Assembly (NCBI RefSeq): GCF_011398925.1
Contig: NZ_AP022842.1
Span: 2,282,001-2,346,000 of the forward strand
Source: Bacillus sp. KH172YL63
Lineage (GTDB): Bacteria > Bacillota > Bacilli > Bacillales > Bacillaceae_B
Length of the DNA stretch: 64,000 nt
Reading direction: 5' to 3'
Shown here: positions 44,138 to 52,113 of the stretch, one piece after another
Layout: each line of letters starts with the position of its first letter
How positions within the stretch are numbered: the stretch's first letter is position 1
The notes under the pieces: generated by a model
Seen by the model: the letters and a program-made list of their open reading frames with translations, nothing else
The model's database searches: none
Told to the model about the DNA's origin: nothing
Program-made: the position numbers and the translations under genes

Positions 44138-44659
44138 TCAACTCAACGCTTTTTTCAATACTCTCTCAATGAACGCCGTTTTGCCCTCTGTATATTGGGT
44201 CCTGCTGATGAACGATTCTGCAAGCCTCTTTTTTAAATCACTGTATTCTTCGACCGCGCTCCAATTGCTTCTTAAATAATCTCTAAAAGCGAGGTGCCGC
44301 GCCAGTTCAACGCTGTCGGTCGGACATACATATAAATGATGATTCATCCATGTGGTGTCCTTCCCGTCCCAGGGTGTGAACGGGTCCCGCCTGCCAAACG
44401 CGTCCCTTCCTTCAAAACTCCATTGAGGTTGATAGAAATATCCGAGCTTTTCAAGGTCTTCACGGACGGTACGAAAAAGCTCCACAGTTCCTATCACAAG
44501 ATCAATATCCAATATTGGCTTCGCTGCAAGCCCTTTAACCGCGGTGCTGCCGATATGTTCTGCCACAACATGTCCGACCTTCCCTTCAAGAATACTCTTT
44601 ATATTCAGGAATTCGATTTCCCATTCTTTCCTATACTCACATACCTGTATCCGGTTCAT
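44138..44659 (-). CDS. GrpB/UPF0157 family nucleotidyltransferase-like protein
   Basis: 173 aa. VCEYRKEWEIEFLNIKSILE at the start, the minimal nucleotidyltransferase signature HIGSTAVKGLAAKPILDIDL and HHLYVCPTDSVELARHLAFR are typical. The start is uncertain among TTG 44671, ATG 44665 and ATG 44659; the last leaves GGGA six nt upstream and matches the family N-terminus. In operon with NUDIX (14-nt gap). Substrate unknown. Confidence 0.85.
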   Translation of the reverse strand: MNRIQVCEYRKEWEIEFLNIKSILEGKVGHVVAEHIGSTAVKGLAAKPILDIDLVIGTVELFRTVREDLEKLGYFYQPQWSFEGRDAFGRRDPFTPWDGKDTTWMNHHLYVCPTDSVELARHLAFRDYLRSNWSAVEEYSDLKKRLAESFISRTQYTEGKTAFIERVLKKALS

Positions 44660-44673
44660 ACTCATTCCCAAAC

Positions 44674-45105
44674 TTAAAACTCTACATAAAACGGATGAGC
44701 ACTTTCATCAAGACAGGATTCAATCCGCTGCCTGAAATTTAGGAACGTCACCATCTCCAGCGCTTCTTCAATCGGAAAATAACCGACTTCCTCACTTTCA
44801 TCGGACGTGGCGAATGCACCGCCGACAGGTTTTGCAAGGAAAAGCGTATTGCAAATCGACGCGCCTACATTCTGGAAAATTCCGCAAAACTTCACGATTT
44901 CCACATCAATGCCAGATTCCTCTTTCGTCTCTCGTATCGCCGCATCTTTCAAAGACTCTCCCTCTTCCACCTGACCACCAGGCATTCCCCAGCCGTTCCG
45001 GGGACTTTTGATCAAAAGGATTTCGTTCTCTTCATTCAGGACAATCGTTGCTGCCGACACGATATGCTTGGGCGGCACGTGAATTTCATTCGTATTCGTT
45101 ACCAT
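44674..45105 (-). CDS. NUDIX hydrolase
   Basis: 143 aa. The Nudix box is complete: G-Q-V-E-E-G-E-S-L-x-x-A-A-I-R-E-T-x-E-E-S-G. ATG at 45105 has GGAGG seven nt upstream. An in-frame ATG at 45123 also has a ribosome-like GGAGGGG, but that sequence lies at the predicted mRNA 5' end (promoter -10 at 45145-45140), which favours the later start. Likely hydrolyses a nucleoside diphosphate derivative. Confidence 0.88.
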   Translation of the reverse strand: MVTNTNEIHVPPKHIVSAATIVLNEENEILLIKSPRNGWGMPGGQVEEGESLKDAAIRETKEESGIDVEIVKFCGIFQNVGASICNTLFLAKPVGGAFATSDESEEVGYFPIEEALEMVTFLNFRQRIESCLDESAHPFYVEF

Positions 45106-45139
45106 GTGTATTCCTCCGTTCATATTTATCACCCCTCCA

Positions 45140-45168
45140 ATTATTTCAAATATTGGTTATTTTCTCAA
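45140..45168 (-). promoter_or_regulatory. Promoter, AATAATTGG group
   Basis: Minus strand TTGAGA (45168-45163), 17 bp, AATAAT (45145-45140), within ATTTGAAATAATTGG; drives NUDIX-grpB-DUF4825. Confidence 0.75.
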
Positions 45169-45238
45169 TCTTTTTCCGTTACTAATTGCATTTATTTTCC
45201 ATAGCTAATACACTCATTTTATACAGGAGGCGATCGAG

Positions 45239-45727
45239 ATGAAGCCCAACTCAGTATCTTCGACATTAGTTCAATACAGCGATAATTTCCAACAGGCACT
45301 TTCGAACTTTGAACTGCCCGATGACCAGCTCGAATTCACCAGTTACCCATTGAAAAAAATACAAGACCCGTTCATCTCACCTGACACCGTCCACGTCATG
45401 ATTGTGGCCGAAGAGAAACCTGTCGGCTAATTTGCACTGGAAAAAGGTGAGAAACTTCATAGATACACGAACAGGACAGACGCCAGATTATTAACATCAT
45501 TTTCGATTGATTTTCAGCATCAAGGGAAAGGTTTTGCTAAACAGGCGTTGACTTCATTGCCAGACTTTTTGCGGGAGCATCTCCCGGATACAAAGGAGAT
45601 CGTACTCGGCGTAAACAAGCGGAATGCCGCTGCGATCAGCCTTTATTTGAAAACGGGTTTTGTTGATGAACATGAGGTGTATGTGGGGCCTAAAGGACCG
45701 CAGCATGTGCTGCATTTGCGCATTTGA
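45239..45727 (+). pseudogene. GNAT acetyltransferase interrupted by one in-frame TAA
   Basis: AGGAGGCGATCGAG precedes the ATG. The frame reads 63 codons (ending EEKPVG), hits TAA at 45428-45430, then continues in the same frame as FALEKGEKLHRYTNRTD, FSIDFQHQGKGFAKQALT and NKRNAAAISLYLKTGFVDEH to a stop at 45727. Family members have an aromatic residue at the TAA position (VG-F/Y-FALE), so a TAC/TAT to TAA change explains it. All other GNAT motifs are intact and a strong terminator follows. Recent loss by a single mutation is likely; a sequencing error is possible. Confidence 0.85.
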
Positions 45728-45729
45728 AC

Positions 45730-45773
45730 AAAAATCAGGGACTTATCCTATGATAGATAAGTCCCTGATTTTT
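45730..45773. terminator. Strong bidirectional terminator
   Basis: An 18-bp stem (AAAAATCAGGGACTTATC and complement) with an 8-nt loop and A/T runs at both ends. Confidence 0.93.
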
Positions 45774-45783
45774 GTTCTCCATG

Positions 45784-46779
45784 TTATTCTTTGATTTTGA
45801 CGACTGTTCTTCCTTTTGCTTTTCCTTCAAGAATGTCATTCAGCGTGCGAGGAAGATCTTGTAATGACACTTCATTTTCCATATTATCCAGTCCTTCAGG
45901 TTTTAAGTCAGTAGCCATCCGTTCCCATAGCGTTTCTCTCAACTCTTTTGGACAGTAGACCGAATCTACACCCAGTAAACTCACGCCTCTAAGAATGAAT
46001 GGGAAAACCGTTGTCGGAACATCTACGCCCCCTGTCAGTCCGCTTACTGCAACAGCTCCTCCATATTTCGTATTGCTTAATACCGATGCCAATGTTTTTC
46101 CACCAACAGGATCGACAGCACCTGCCCAGCGCTGTTTCCCGATTGGACGGATCTTCTCCGGCGTTACTTCTTCCCGGGAGATCACATCTTTCGCCCCTAG
46201 TTCCTTCAGGAAAGCATATTCTGATTCTTTCCCGGTACTGGCAATCACATCGTAGTTTCGTTTGGCAAGCATTGAAACGGCCATGCTTCCCACGCCGCCG
46301 GTTGCCCCTGTCACAAGTACCGGCCCATCTTCAGGTTTCAACCCGTTTTCCTCTAAATGATGGATGGAAAGGGCCGCCGTAAATCCTGCCGTCCCGAATA
46401 CCATCGCTTCTTTCATCGTCATCTGTTTAGGTAACGGCACCACCCACTCAGCTGGTACTCTGGCAAATTCACTATATCCTCCATAATGGGAAACGCCAAG
46501 CTCATAACTTGTTACAATCACCTTTTCTCCTTCATTGTAACGGTCGTCGTTTGAAGAAACGACGATCCCCGCAAGATCGATTCCAGGTACAAACGGATAT
46601 GACTTTACAATATTTCCATTCGGGATAGAGGCAAGACCGTCTTTATAGTTCACACTTGAGTAATGGACCTCTATTAACACATCCCCCTCAGGAAGGTCAT
46701 CCATTGATAATCTCTGAACCTCTACGGAAAAGTCTTCTTCTGTTTTATTCACTACTAGCGCATTAAATTGTTCCTGCAT
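45784..46779 (-). CDS. Quinone oxidoreductase YhdH/YhfP family (acryloyl-CoA reductase AcuI-like)
   Basis: 331 aa, zinc-free MDR enzyme using NADPH. VHYSSVNYKDGLASI, VPGIDLAGIV, the NADPH-binding TGATGGVGSMAVSMLAKRNY and FPFILRGVSLLGVDSVYC motifs are typical of YhdH/AcuI proteins. ATG 46779 follows AAAGGAGACAATC; the longer frame has no ribosome site. Divergent from a TetR gene with shared operators between them, as in many enone/quinone-responsive reductase pairs. Confidence 0.9.
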   Translation of the reverse strand: MQEQFNALVVNKTEEDFSVEVQRLSMDDLPEGDVLIEVHYSSVNYKDGLASIPNGNIVKSYPFVPGIDLAGIVVSSNDDRYNEGEKVIVTSYELGVSHYGGYSEFARVPAEWVVPLPKQMTMKEAMVFGTAGFTAALSIHHLEENGLKPEDGPVLVTGATGGVGSMAVSMLAKRNYDVIASTGKESEYAFLKELGAKDVISREEVTPEKIRPIGKQRWAGAVDPVGGKTLASVLSNTKYGGAVAVSGLTGGVDVPTTVFPFILRGVSLLGVDSVYCPKELRETLWERMATDLKPEGLDNMENEVSLQDLPRTLNDILEGKAKGRTVVKIKE

Positions 46780-46832
46780 GGTAGATTGTCTCCTTTCACA
46801 AACATTGATTTCCCGTTCATCGTAATACATTT

Positions 46833-46870
46833 TATACTGACCGGTCAAATTATTTTGTCCGGTCAGTATA
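46833..46870. promoter_or_regulatory. TetR operator region between yhdH-like gene and tetR
   Basis: TATACTGACCGG (46833-46844) and its exact complement (46859-46870) form a 12-bp-arm palindrome with a 14-nt centre. Within it TGACCGGTCA (46838-46847) is a perfect palindrome on its own. A TATAAT (46867-46872) for the plus-strand tetR overlaps the right arm, so binding should block it. Confidence 0.8.
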
Positions 46871-46939
46871 ATTCAGGGTCGAATATGTCTACACTTTTTA
46901 GTATACTAATCCTAGGTATTCACTGGAGGTTGCAATCAG

Positions 46940-47527
46940 ATGTCAAACAAAGCACAACAAAGAAGGAAACAAATCCTTAGAGCAGCATTTCAGGCCGCTA
47001 CTGAAAAAGGCTATGAATCTGTCACATTACAGGATATCGCCGATTACGCAGACGTGAGTAAAGGCGTCACCAATTACTATTTTGAAAATAAAGCAGACGT
47101 GTTCGTTCACCTGTTTGAATGGATCACTACAAGAATATATGCAAAAGAAGCCGAATCCATCCGTGGGAAAGATACGGCGATCGAAAAGCTCGAAGCCTAT
47201 ATCAAACAGGTGTTCATTTCCCCGGATGAAAATAGAAGCTTTTATCGTGTTTACCTCGACTTCTTGGCACAGGTGAAAAATGATCACCGTTACGGGGAAA
47301 TCAACCAGCAATTCTACCACAATTGCCGCACTGTTACGGAGGAAATCATCTCACAGGGAATCGAAGAAGGTGTTTTTACAGTCGATAACATCGAACAAAG
47401 CGTCATCAGCATCCGTTGTATAATCGATGGAAGCCTCATTCAGTGGCTGATGAAAGATGACGACAACTTGCATGATTTCTATCGGACACTGTGTTTCGAA
47501 TCAATTCTTCGTCTGTTAAAAAAGTAG
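46940..47527 (+). CDS. TetR family transcriptional regulator
   Basis: 195 aa. HTH SVTLQDIADYADVSKGVTNYYFENKADVFVHLF; the C-terminal domain resembles BetI-type TetR proteins (VYLDFLAQVKNDHRYGEINQ). GGAGGTTGCAATCAG precedes the ATG. Divergent from the quinone oxidoreductase gene with a palindromic operator between, so it most likely represses that gene and itself. Confidence 0.88.
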   Translation: MSNKAQQRRKQILRAAFQAATEKGYESVTLQDIADYADVSKGVTNYYFENKADVFVHLFEWITTRIYAKEAESIRGKDTAIEKLEAYIKQVFISPDENRSFYRVYLDFLAQVKNDHRYGEINQQFYHNCRTVTEEIISQGIEEGVFTVDNIEQSVISIRCIIDGSLIQWLMKDDDNLHDFYRTLCFESILRLLKK

Positions 47528-47558
47528 AAAAAACGGACCAGTGATGGCCCGTTTTTTT
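47528..47558 (+). terminator. Terminator of tetR
   Basis: AAAAAACGG and CCGTTTTTT with an imperfect GGnCC inner stem; seven T follow. Confidence 0.75.
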
Positions 47559-47574
47559 CGTTGTGAATGGTTCA

Positions 47575-47680
47575 TTTTCGACAAAGAGATCATATATTTG
47601 AATAGAGGATCATATATCAGAATTCCCGCTCATAAACTAAATTTTCGGATCATAAAAATTGAAAACCGGCTCATAAGCGG
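47575..47680. repeat. Array 1 of 20-bp-spaced TCATA cores with TTTTCGACAA leader
   Basis: A TTTTCGACAA leader (47575-47584) is followed by five TCATA cores at 47590, 47610, 47630, 47650 and 47671 (spacings 20, 20, 20, 21). Cores are preceded by GA or GC/GGC and separated by A/T-rich fill. Same leader, spacing and segments as the array at 53009-53129. The period is not a multiple of three and there is no open frame. Lies in a gene-free stretch between two convergent genes. Confidence 0.9.
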
Positions 47681-47683
47681 TCT

Positions 47684-47863
47684 ATCAGACGGGTATTGGC
47701 TGTTCGAGTGACCTTAAAAAGTCTTTTACACAGTTAGGATAGCCCCAAAATGAAGGTTGCTCTTACATTTCTATCTTCCTTTTTCTCATTTCAAGCTAAA
47801 AAGTGGATTTCACCTTCAATAATACCCCATTTAGTATACCCACCACTCTCCCCATACACATAC
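47684..47863. other. Gene-free stretch after array 1
   Basis: Apart from the array, nothing recognisable is seen between the tetR terminator and the small membrane gene; no strong promoter or hairpin. Confidence 0.5.
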
Positions 47864-48007
47864 TTACCCCCTTCTCTTCCTCCTCGATAAAACTAAAGCG
47901 ACCACCATCAACATCCCAGCCACCAAAAATGTCGTACCCGAAGCAATCGGTGTTAAAAATCCAACTATTATTAGTAAAATGGCAAAAAGAATGAGTGCAG
48001 TTATCAT
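47864..48007 (-). CDS. 47-residue two-helix membrane protein
   Basis: MITALILFAILLIIVGFLTP, then IASGTTFLVAGMLMVVALVL and a basic SRRKRRG end. AAAAGGGAGATTAAT precedes the ATG. It is 13 nt after the DUF4190 gene on the same strand and is probably co-transcribed with it. Resembles Lmo0937-like small membrane proteins in size and layout, unconfirmed. Confidence 0.65.
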   Translation of the reverse strand: MITALILFAILLIIVGFLTPIASGTTFLVAGMLMVVALVLSRRKRRG

Positions 48008-48020
48008 ATTAATCTCCCTT

Positions 48021-48314
48021 TTATATAGAGGTAGGAGTACTCGAATACGCCATGAACGTAAGCACTGTCAATATAATCGGCAGAAGTATCCCGATCACAC
48101 TGCAAATGATCCCTGCAAGAGCCATTTTTCTTCCCTCTTGCTGGAAGCGCTTGATTTCTTTTCTTCCGAGTATGCCAAGAATGAGTCCGGTGACGCCCAG
48201 GATCAGGCTTGCAATAGGGATGATGATCGAGACAATCGATAGAATCCCCAGTATCATCGCGGCTGTTGCCTTTCCATTTGTTATCTTGGTTTCTGCTGTG
48301 TTTACATTCGCCAT
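48021..48314 (-). CDS. DUF4190-type membrane protein
   Basis: 97 aa. KATAAMILGILSIVSIIIPI and GVTGLILGILGRKEIKRFQQ, then GRKMALAGIICSVIGILLPI follow the DUF4190 pattern (repeated G-I-L-G/GI-x-x-S helices with GRK/E loops). GAAGGATGAAGTC precedes the ATG. Function unknown. Confidence 0.78.
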   Translation of the reverse strand: MANVNTAETKITNGKATAAMILGILSIVSIIIPIASLILGVTGLILGILGRKEIKRFQQEGRKMALAGIICSVIGILLPIILTVLTFMAYSSTPTSI

Positions 48315-48528
48315 GACTTCATCCTTCTTTCTTGTACTGAATTGTTTTTACGTGTACGTTGCCACAGGCTGATGAGGGTGGGTGCGGCCCCGATATTTGA
48401 TCATTAAACCTTTCCAATATATACGAAAGAAATATGGAAAAGTTTCAATTAATATCCAACTGTTCAGTCAGCAGGCTCGGGCAGAAGCATCGCCTTTTCG
48501 TCATAACTACTTTTTCCATAAACGTGAC

Positions 48529-48714
48529 TCATGCATCCCTATTAGAAATATCACCATATAGCTCCACCACAGCCTCATCATCTGAAAACCCATCCTTGAT
48601 AATGTCCTTCAACTTGCTACCCCAAACGATTGTGATGATAAATAACACAATGACAATCAGTATGATGCTGCCAAACACGATGGAAGCAACTTTACCTCTC
48701 TTTTCAACATTCAT
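48529..48714 (-). CDS. Small single-pass membrane protein with acidic tail
   Basis: 61 aa: short basic start, one long helix (ASIVFGSIILIVIVLFIITI) and an acidic soluble tail (DGFSDDEAVVELYGDISNRD). GGGGGAGTAGGG precedes the ATG. The promoter -10 lies only about 20 nt upstream, so the leader is very short. Unknown family. Confidence 0.65.
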   Translation of the reverse strand: MNVEKRGKVASIVFGSIILIVIVLFIITIVWGSKLKDIIKDGFSDDEAVVELYGDISNRDA

Positions 48715-48735
48715 CCCTACTCCCCCTTAATACCA

Positions 48736-48764
48736 ATTATTTCAAATAAGGAAGTAAATCTCAA
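48736..48764 (-). promoter_or_regulatory. Promoter, AATAATTGG group
   Basis: Minus strand TTGAGA (48764-48759), 17 bp, AATAAT (48741-48736), within ATTTGAAATAATTGG. It abuts the T-run of the terminator at 48767. Confidence 0.72.
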
Positions 48765-48766
48765 TC

Positions 48767-48803
48767 AAAAAAAAGGATGACTACAGTGACTGTAATCATC
48801 CCT
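48767..48803 (-). terminator. Terminator of the nos-like cluster
   Basis: Minus strand GGATGA-T-TACAGT, 1-nt turn, ACTGTA-G-TCATCC, then eight T; follows the nosF-like stop. Confidence 0.88.
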
Positions 48804-48809
48804 TCACTA

Positions 48810-49496
48810 CTATGAACCATCCTGAATTAACCCTTCCAATTCAGCTACGATTACGTCCTCCACAGACTTCCCTGATTTCTTCAGGTTGTCCACTGAATCT
48901 CGGATCAATGTGTTCCCTTCATAGAAAAAGATCAATTCATCTGCGACACTCTCCGCAAACGATAATTCGTGGGTGGAGAAGATGATCGTCTTGCCTTTGG
49001 CTTTCTCCCGAAGCAGTGATTCCTTCATCCATTTGATCCAGTAGGGGTCAAGTCCGTTCGTCGGCTCATCGAGGATGAGGACTTCTTCGTCTGACAGAAG
49101 GGCCTGGGCAAATGCGAGGCGCTGTTTCATTCCTTTTGAAAACGTCCCGATTTTCTCATGGCCCACGTTTTCAAGACCGACATAGCGCAATAACCGCTGG
49201 CAGGCATCCCGATCGACATTCTTCAATGCACCGAGTAGCGCCAGTGCTTCGAATGCCGTCAGTACTTCCGGGAACTCCAGGTCGTCAGGCATATAGCTGA
49301 AGCGCTGACCATGCCAGTCAATCGACCCTGCCGTTGGCTTGATGATCCCTGTGAGCATCTTGATGAGCGTGCTTTTCCCTGCACCATTACCTCCTGTCAG
49401 CGCAACAATCGTTCCTGATGGAATCTCATAATGAAAGGAATCCAAACCAGTCCTGCCTGTTGGATAAATCTTAGTCAGTTCATTGCAAACGATCAT
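48810..49496 (-). CDS. nosF: ABC ATPase, NosF-like
   Basis: 228 aa. Walker A GGNGAGKST, the Q-loop region, signature FSKGMKQRLAFAQALL, Walker B VLILDEPTNGLD and His-loop FSTHELSF. With NosY and NosD it forms the NosDFY complex, which NosZ maturation needs for copper-site assembly (family knowledge). The ATG shares a base with the nosY stop (TAATG). Last gene of the cluster, directly before a strong terminator. Confidence 0.8.
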   Translation of the reverse strand: MIVCNELTKIYPTGRTGLDSFHYEIPSGTIVALTGGNGAGKSTLIKMLTGIIKPTAGSIDWHGQRFSYMPDDLEFPEVLTAFEALALLGALKNVDRDACQRLLRYVGLENVGHEKIGTFSKGMKQRLAFAQALLSDEEVLILDEPTNGLDPYWIKWMKESLLREKAKGKTIIFSTHELSFAESVADELIFFYEGNTLIRDSVDNLKKSGKSVEDVIVAELEGLIQDGS

Positions 49497-50317
49497 TATC
49501 TTCCCTCCTTCTTCTTAAGGATGATATTGCTGCCGATCAGCGGAAGGACCACCCAAAGGACGGAAACGAGCACATATGCGGCTTTCCCTGCTACCGTCAG
49601 GAAAAACGCAGAGAAGTCATAATACACCGGACCAAGAACCGTTGCGTTTCCCGAATATAAAATATATCCTGTCCGTATCCATTCGACTGGATTGGTAAAT
49701 GTCAGGATGATGACCAGATTTTTCAACAATGTTCCTGACAGAAAAGAGCCTGCAGCCATGATGAAATATTCATAGATCAGTAAAAAGAATGCCCACACCC
49801 CAAGGGCGAGGGATAAGCTTTGAACCCGGCTATTAGATAAGCTTCCGATCAGAACCGAGAGTGCCGAGAAGACGCATACGGCAACAACTGACAGGGACAG
49901 CATCAGTACATCAATGGTACTCCCCCTGCTCACGCTGCTCACGATCAGCACGAGGCTGTATCCTACCGTCAGCATGATCAAAAATGAACTCACAAGGGCA
50001 ACGAATTTCCCCATTGTATACGTCCCTATTCGCATTGGATAGGTCCTTAACAATGAAAACCATCTTGACTCAATATCAGACGAAATCGACAATGCCCCTA
50101 TCGTCAACGTGAATAATGGCAATAAAAATAGCAGGACGTTTAAAAATGAAGCCGAAAACCGTGTGAACGAGGAAGTGACCGGCATGGCAAACATTTGTAC
50201 CAGCGTAATCGAGAGAAGTAATAGTGTCAGAAGGCTCCCGAATATGAACAGTGACTTCGTCCGCACCATTTTTTTCATTTCCGCTGTGATGAATGACGAT
50301 AATTTATTCATGGGCAT
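49496..50317 (-). CDS. nosY: ABC permease, NosY-like
   Basis: 273 aa, six hydrophobic segments in the ABC-2 fold with the SSDIESRWFSLLRTYPMRIG element equivalent to the NosY/ABC-2 SGEEE.G.l.lLlS.P loop. Start at ATG 50317 or 50311; both overlap the nosL 3' end. Partner of NosF. Assignment as NosY rests on the NosD and NosL neighbours. Confidence 0.78.
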   Translation of the reverse strand: MPMNKLSSFITAEMKKMVRTKSLFIFGSLLTLLLLSITLVQMFAMPVTSSFTRFSASFLNVLLFLLPLFTLTIGALSISSDIESRWFSLLRTYPMRIGTYTMGKFVALVSSFLIMLTVGYSLVLIVSSVSRGSTIDVLMLSLSVVAVCVFSALSVLIGSLSNSRVQSLSLALGVWAFFLLIYEYFIMAAGSFLSGTLLKNLVIILTFTNPVEWIRTGYILYSGNATVLGPVYYDFSAFFLTVAGKAAYVLVSVLWVVLPLIGSNIILKKKEGR

Positions 50318-50786
50318 GAACGCCCCATTCGTGCTCCGATAAGTCTTCCGGAGTCATCAATTTCCCTTTGCCTTCCTCTTTCATGAACGCTTCTGCACCA
50401 TTTTTCGTGCTGAATGCAAGGACGCCGTAAGACATTGGTGTCCAAAATTCCTGATCATACACAAAATAGGCTGTGTTTGAGTCGATCCATTTGTCCGTCT
50501 CGTATTCCTTCACATAGCTAGCCCCGACCGCATCCTCCTGTTGTTCGATCGCATATTGAACGAGGCACCCAATATCATCGAAAATGAGCTTGTCACCGTT
50601 TGCCAACACGGCCTGTGCGGCATAATCTTCGTGAACAATGCTCATATTGCATACAATGCACGTGTCCACCTCCGGATTGATGTCCCGGGGGCTCATGTCT
50701 TTTTTGCCACATCCTGCACCGATGATCCATATACATGCAATGATGCTTGTGAGGCTCATCCATTTGAGCCACTTAATTTTCTCCAT
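50304..50786 (-). CDS. nosL: NosL-like copper-binding lipoprotein (copy 2)
   Basis: 160 aa. Lipobox IIGAGC, then the copper motif CIVCNMSIVHEDYAAQ and the later DDIGCLVQY segment of the NosL family. GCAGGAGG precedes ATG 50786, which lies inside the 3' end of nosD (31-nt overlap). NosL delivers Cu(I) to apo-NosZ in denitrifiers; no NosZ is encoded here. Confidence 0.85.
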   Translation of the reverse strand: MEKIKWLKWMSLTSIIACIWIIGAGCGKKDMSPRDINPEVDTCIVCNMSIVHEDYAAQAVLANGDKLIFDDIGCLVQYAIEQQEDAVGASYVKEYETDKWIDSNTAYFVYDQEFWTPMSYGVLAFSTKNGAEAFMKEEGKGKLMTPEDLSEHEWGVHAHE

Positions 50787-52054
50787 ACAAACCAACCTCC
50801 TGCAAACCCTGCCGACCCGAGAATCAGCTGGAAGACATTCATCCCCCACTCGACGTTGCTCCCTGAACCTTGGAGCAACGGTTTTTCATCCCGTACGGCA
50901 TTCTTATCCTTCAATGAAAGCTTCTTTTCCATTTTCCCCAAAGTAACGACCGCCGGGGACTCGAAGAAATATTGATAAGCCTTCTGTTTGACCATCAATC
51001 TTCCGAAAGAATCGTTGGACTGGTAAAACGTATCGCCGAGACCGTCCCCGTCAACGTCCATTCCGCTATATTCATCCCAGTAATTCCTTTCCAGCACTGC
51101 ACCGATCCGGTCGGATGAAACCGACATGATGTTTCCGTATACTTCATTCCCAGCGAACTCATTCGATTGTGCATACTGGATGAACTGAAGCCCTGTTTGA
51201 TTCGAAGAAATCCTATTGCCTTTAATGGCAGAGTGGGCTACATTTTGCAGCGTCATGCCGACGCCATTGTGTGCCACCGTATTTTCTTCCACCTCAATGC
51301 TTCCCCCATTATAAAGAACCATCCCGGATCCGTTATAACCCGTTTGATGTTCCACTATATTACGTTTAATGCTTGTTCCATCAGACATCATGTGCATCAG
51401 GCCGGTAACATTTTGACTCAGATGATTTTTCACCAAAGCGGTTCCGTCCGAATACATCAGGTGAATTCCGTAACGTGAATGTGACACGAGGTTGCCAATC
51501 AATTGACTTTGATGATCCTCTTCCACGTAAATCCCATCCTGCACATTCCGGATCTCTGCACCTTCAACCTTGATTCTATTCGTTTTATAAAGCGTCACAC
51601 CATTTAATTTTTTTGAAAAATGTCCTTTCTTTCCTTCAATCGTAACGTCAGAAATTTCACTGTTTCCAACATTAAAAAGTTCGATTCCGGAATTGAAATG
51701 ACTGAGCTTTACGTCTCTCATCACCAAGTACTTACTGGCGTTTGCCTGGATTCCCACCGAATCCTTGTCGCGACTGGACAATTCTATATTCTCTATCGTA
51801 ATGTCACGGGTATGATCGATGGAAATGACCGGTTCGTTACTTGTACTTTCGATGATGACATTCCCTTTGCCAATCAGCGTAAGCGGCTTATCCAGCACAA
51901 TGTTTTCATGATAGGTACCTGATTCGAGATATACAGTCGAGCCTGGATCTGCTTCATCAATGATCGATTGAATGGATTTCTCTGCCATCATCACGCTCGG
52001 AAATAACGGGGAAAGGAGGCATAATACAGCCATGACGCCTAGCCATTTCTTCAT
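50756..52054 (-). CDS. nosD: NosD-like exported parallel beta-helix protein
   Basis: 432 aa. Signal peptide, then right-handed beta-helix repeats (SGIELFNVGNSEISD, NRIKVEGAEIRNVQDGIYVE, YGIHLMYSDGTALVKNHLSQ), a NosD C-terminal block (NYWDEYSGMDVDGDGLGDT) and a C-terminal helix (GMNVFQLILGSAGFAGGWFV) as in Firmicute NosD. Works outside the membrane with NosFY. Confidence 0.88.
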   Translation of the reverse strand: MKKWLGVMAVLCLLSPLFPSVMMAEKSIQSIIDEADPGSTVYLESGTYHENIVLDKPLTLIGKGNVIIESTSNEPVISIDHTRDITIENIELSSRDKDSVGIQANASKYLVMRDVKLSHFNSGIELFNVGNSEISDVTIEGKKGHFSKKLNGVTLYKTNRIKVEGAEIRNVQDGIYVEEDHQSQLIGNLVSHSRYGIHLMYSDGTALVKNHLSQNVTGLMHMMSDGTSIKRNIVEHQTGYNGSGMVLYNGGSIEVEENTVAHNGVGMTLQNVAHSAIKGNRISSNQTGLQFIQYAQSNEFAGNEVYGNIMSVSSDRIGAVLERNYWDEYSGMDVDGDGLGDTFYQSNDSFGRLMVKQKAYQYFFESPAVVTLGKMEKKLSLKDKNAVRDEKPLLQGSGSNVEWGMNVFQLILGSAGFAGGWFVWRKLSGSNG

Positions 52055-52073
52055 GCTATCACCTCCAAATCGG

Positions 52074-52106
52074 AAAAAGGGCTAAATAAGCAAATGCCTT
52101 TAGCCC
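52074..52106 (-). terminator. Terminator/attenuator between nosL copy 1 and nosD
   Basis: Minus strand GGGCTAAA, 12-nt loop, TTTAGCCC, five T. It lies inside the presumed operon and may lower nosD expression relative to the first nosL. Confidence 0.75.
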
Positions 52107-52113
52107 GGTTTTC

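Noticed and set aside
45428-45430. Recoding (stop readthrough) of the TAA in the GNAT gene
   Set aside because: No readthrough context, hairpin or special tRNA system is visible; a point mutation is simpler.
47575-47680. CRISPR-like array
   Set aside because: The conserved core is only 5-8 nt, the fill is short (about 12-15 nt) and partly shared between arrays, and no cas genes are present.
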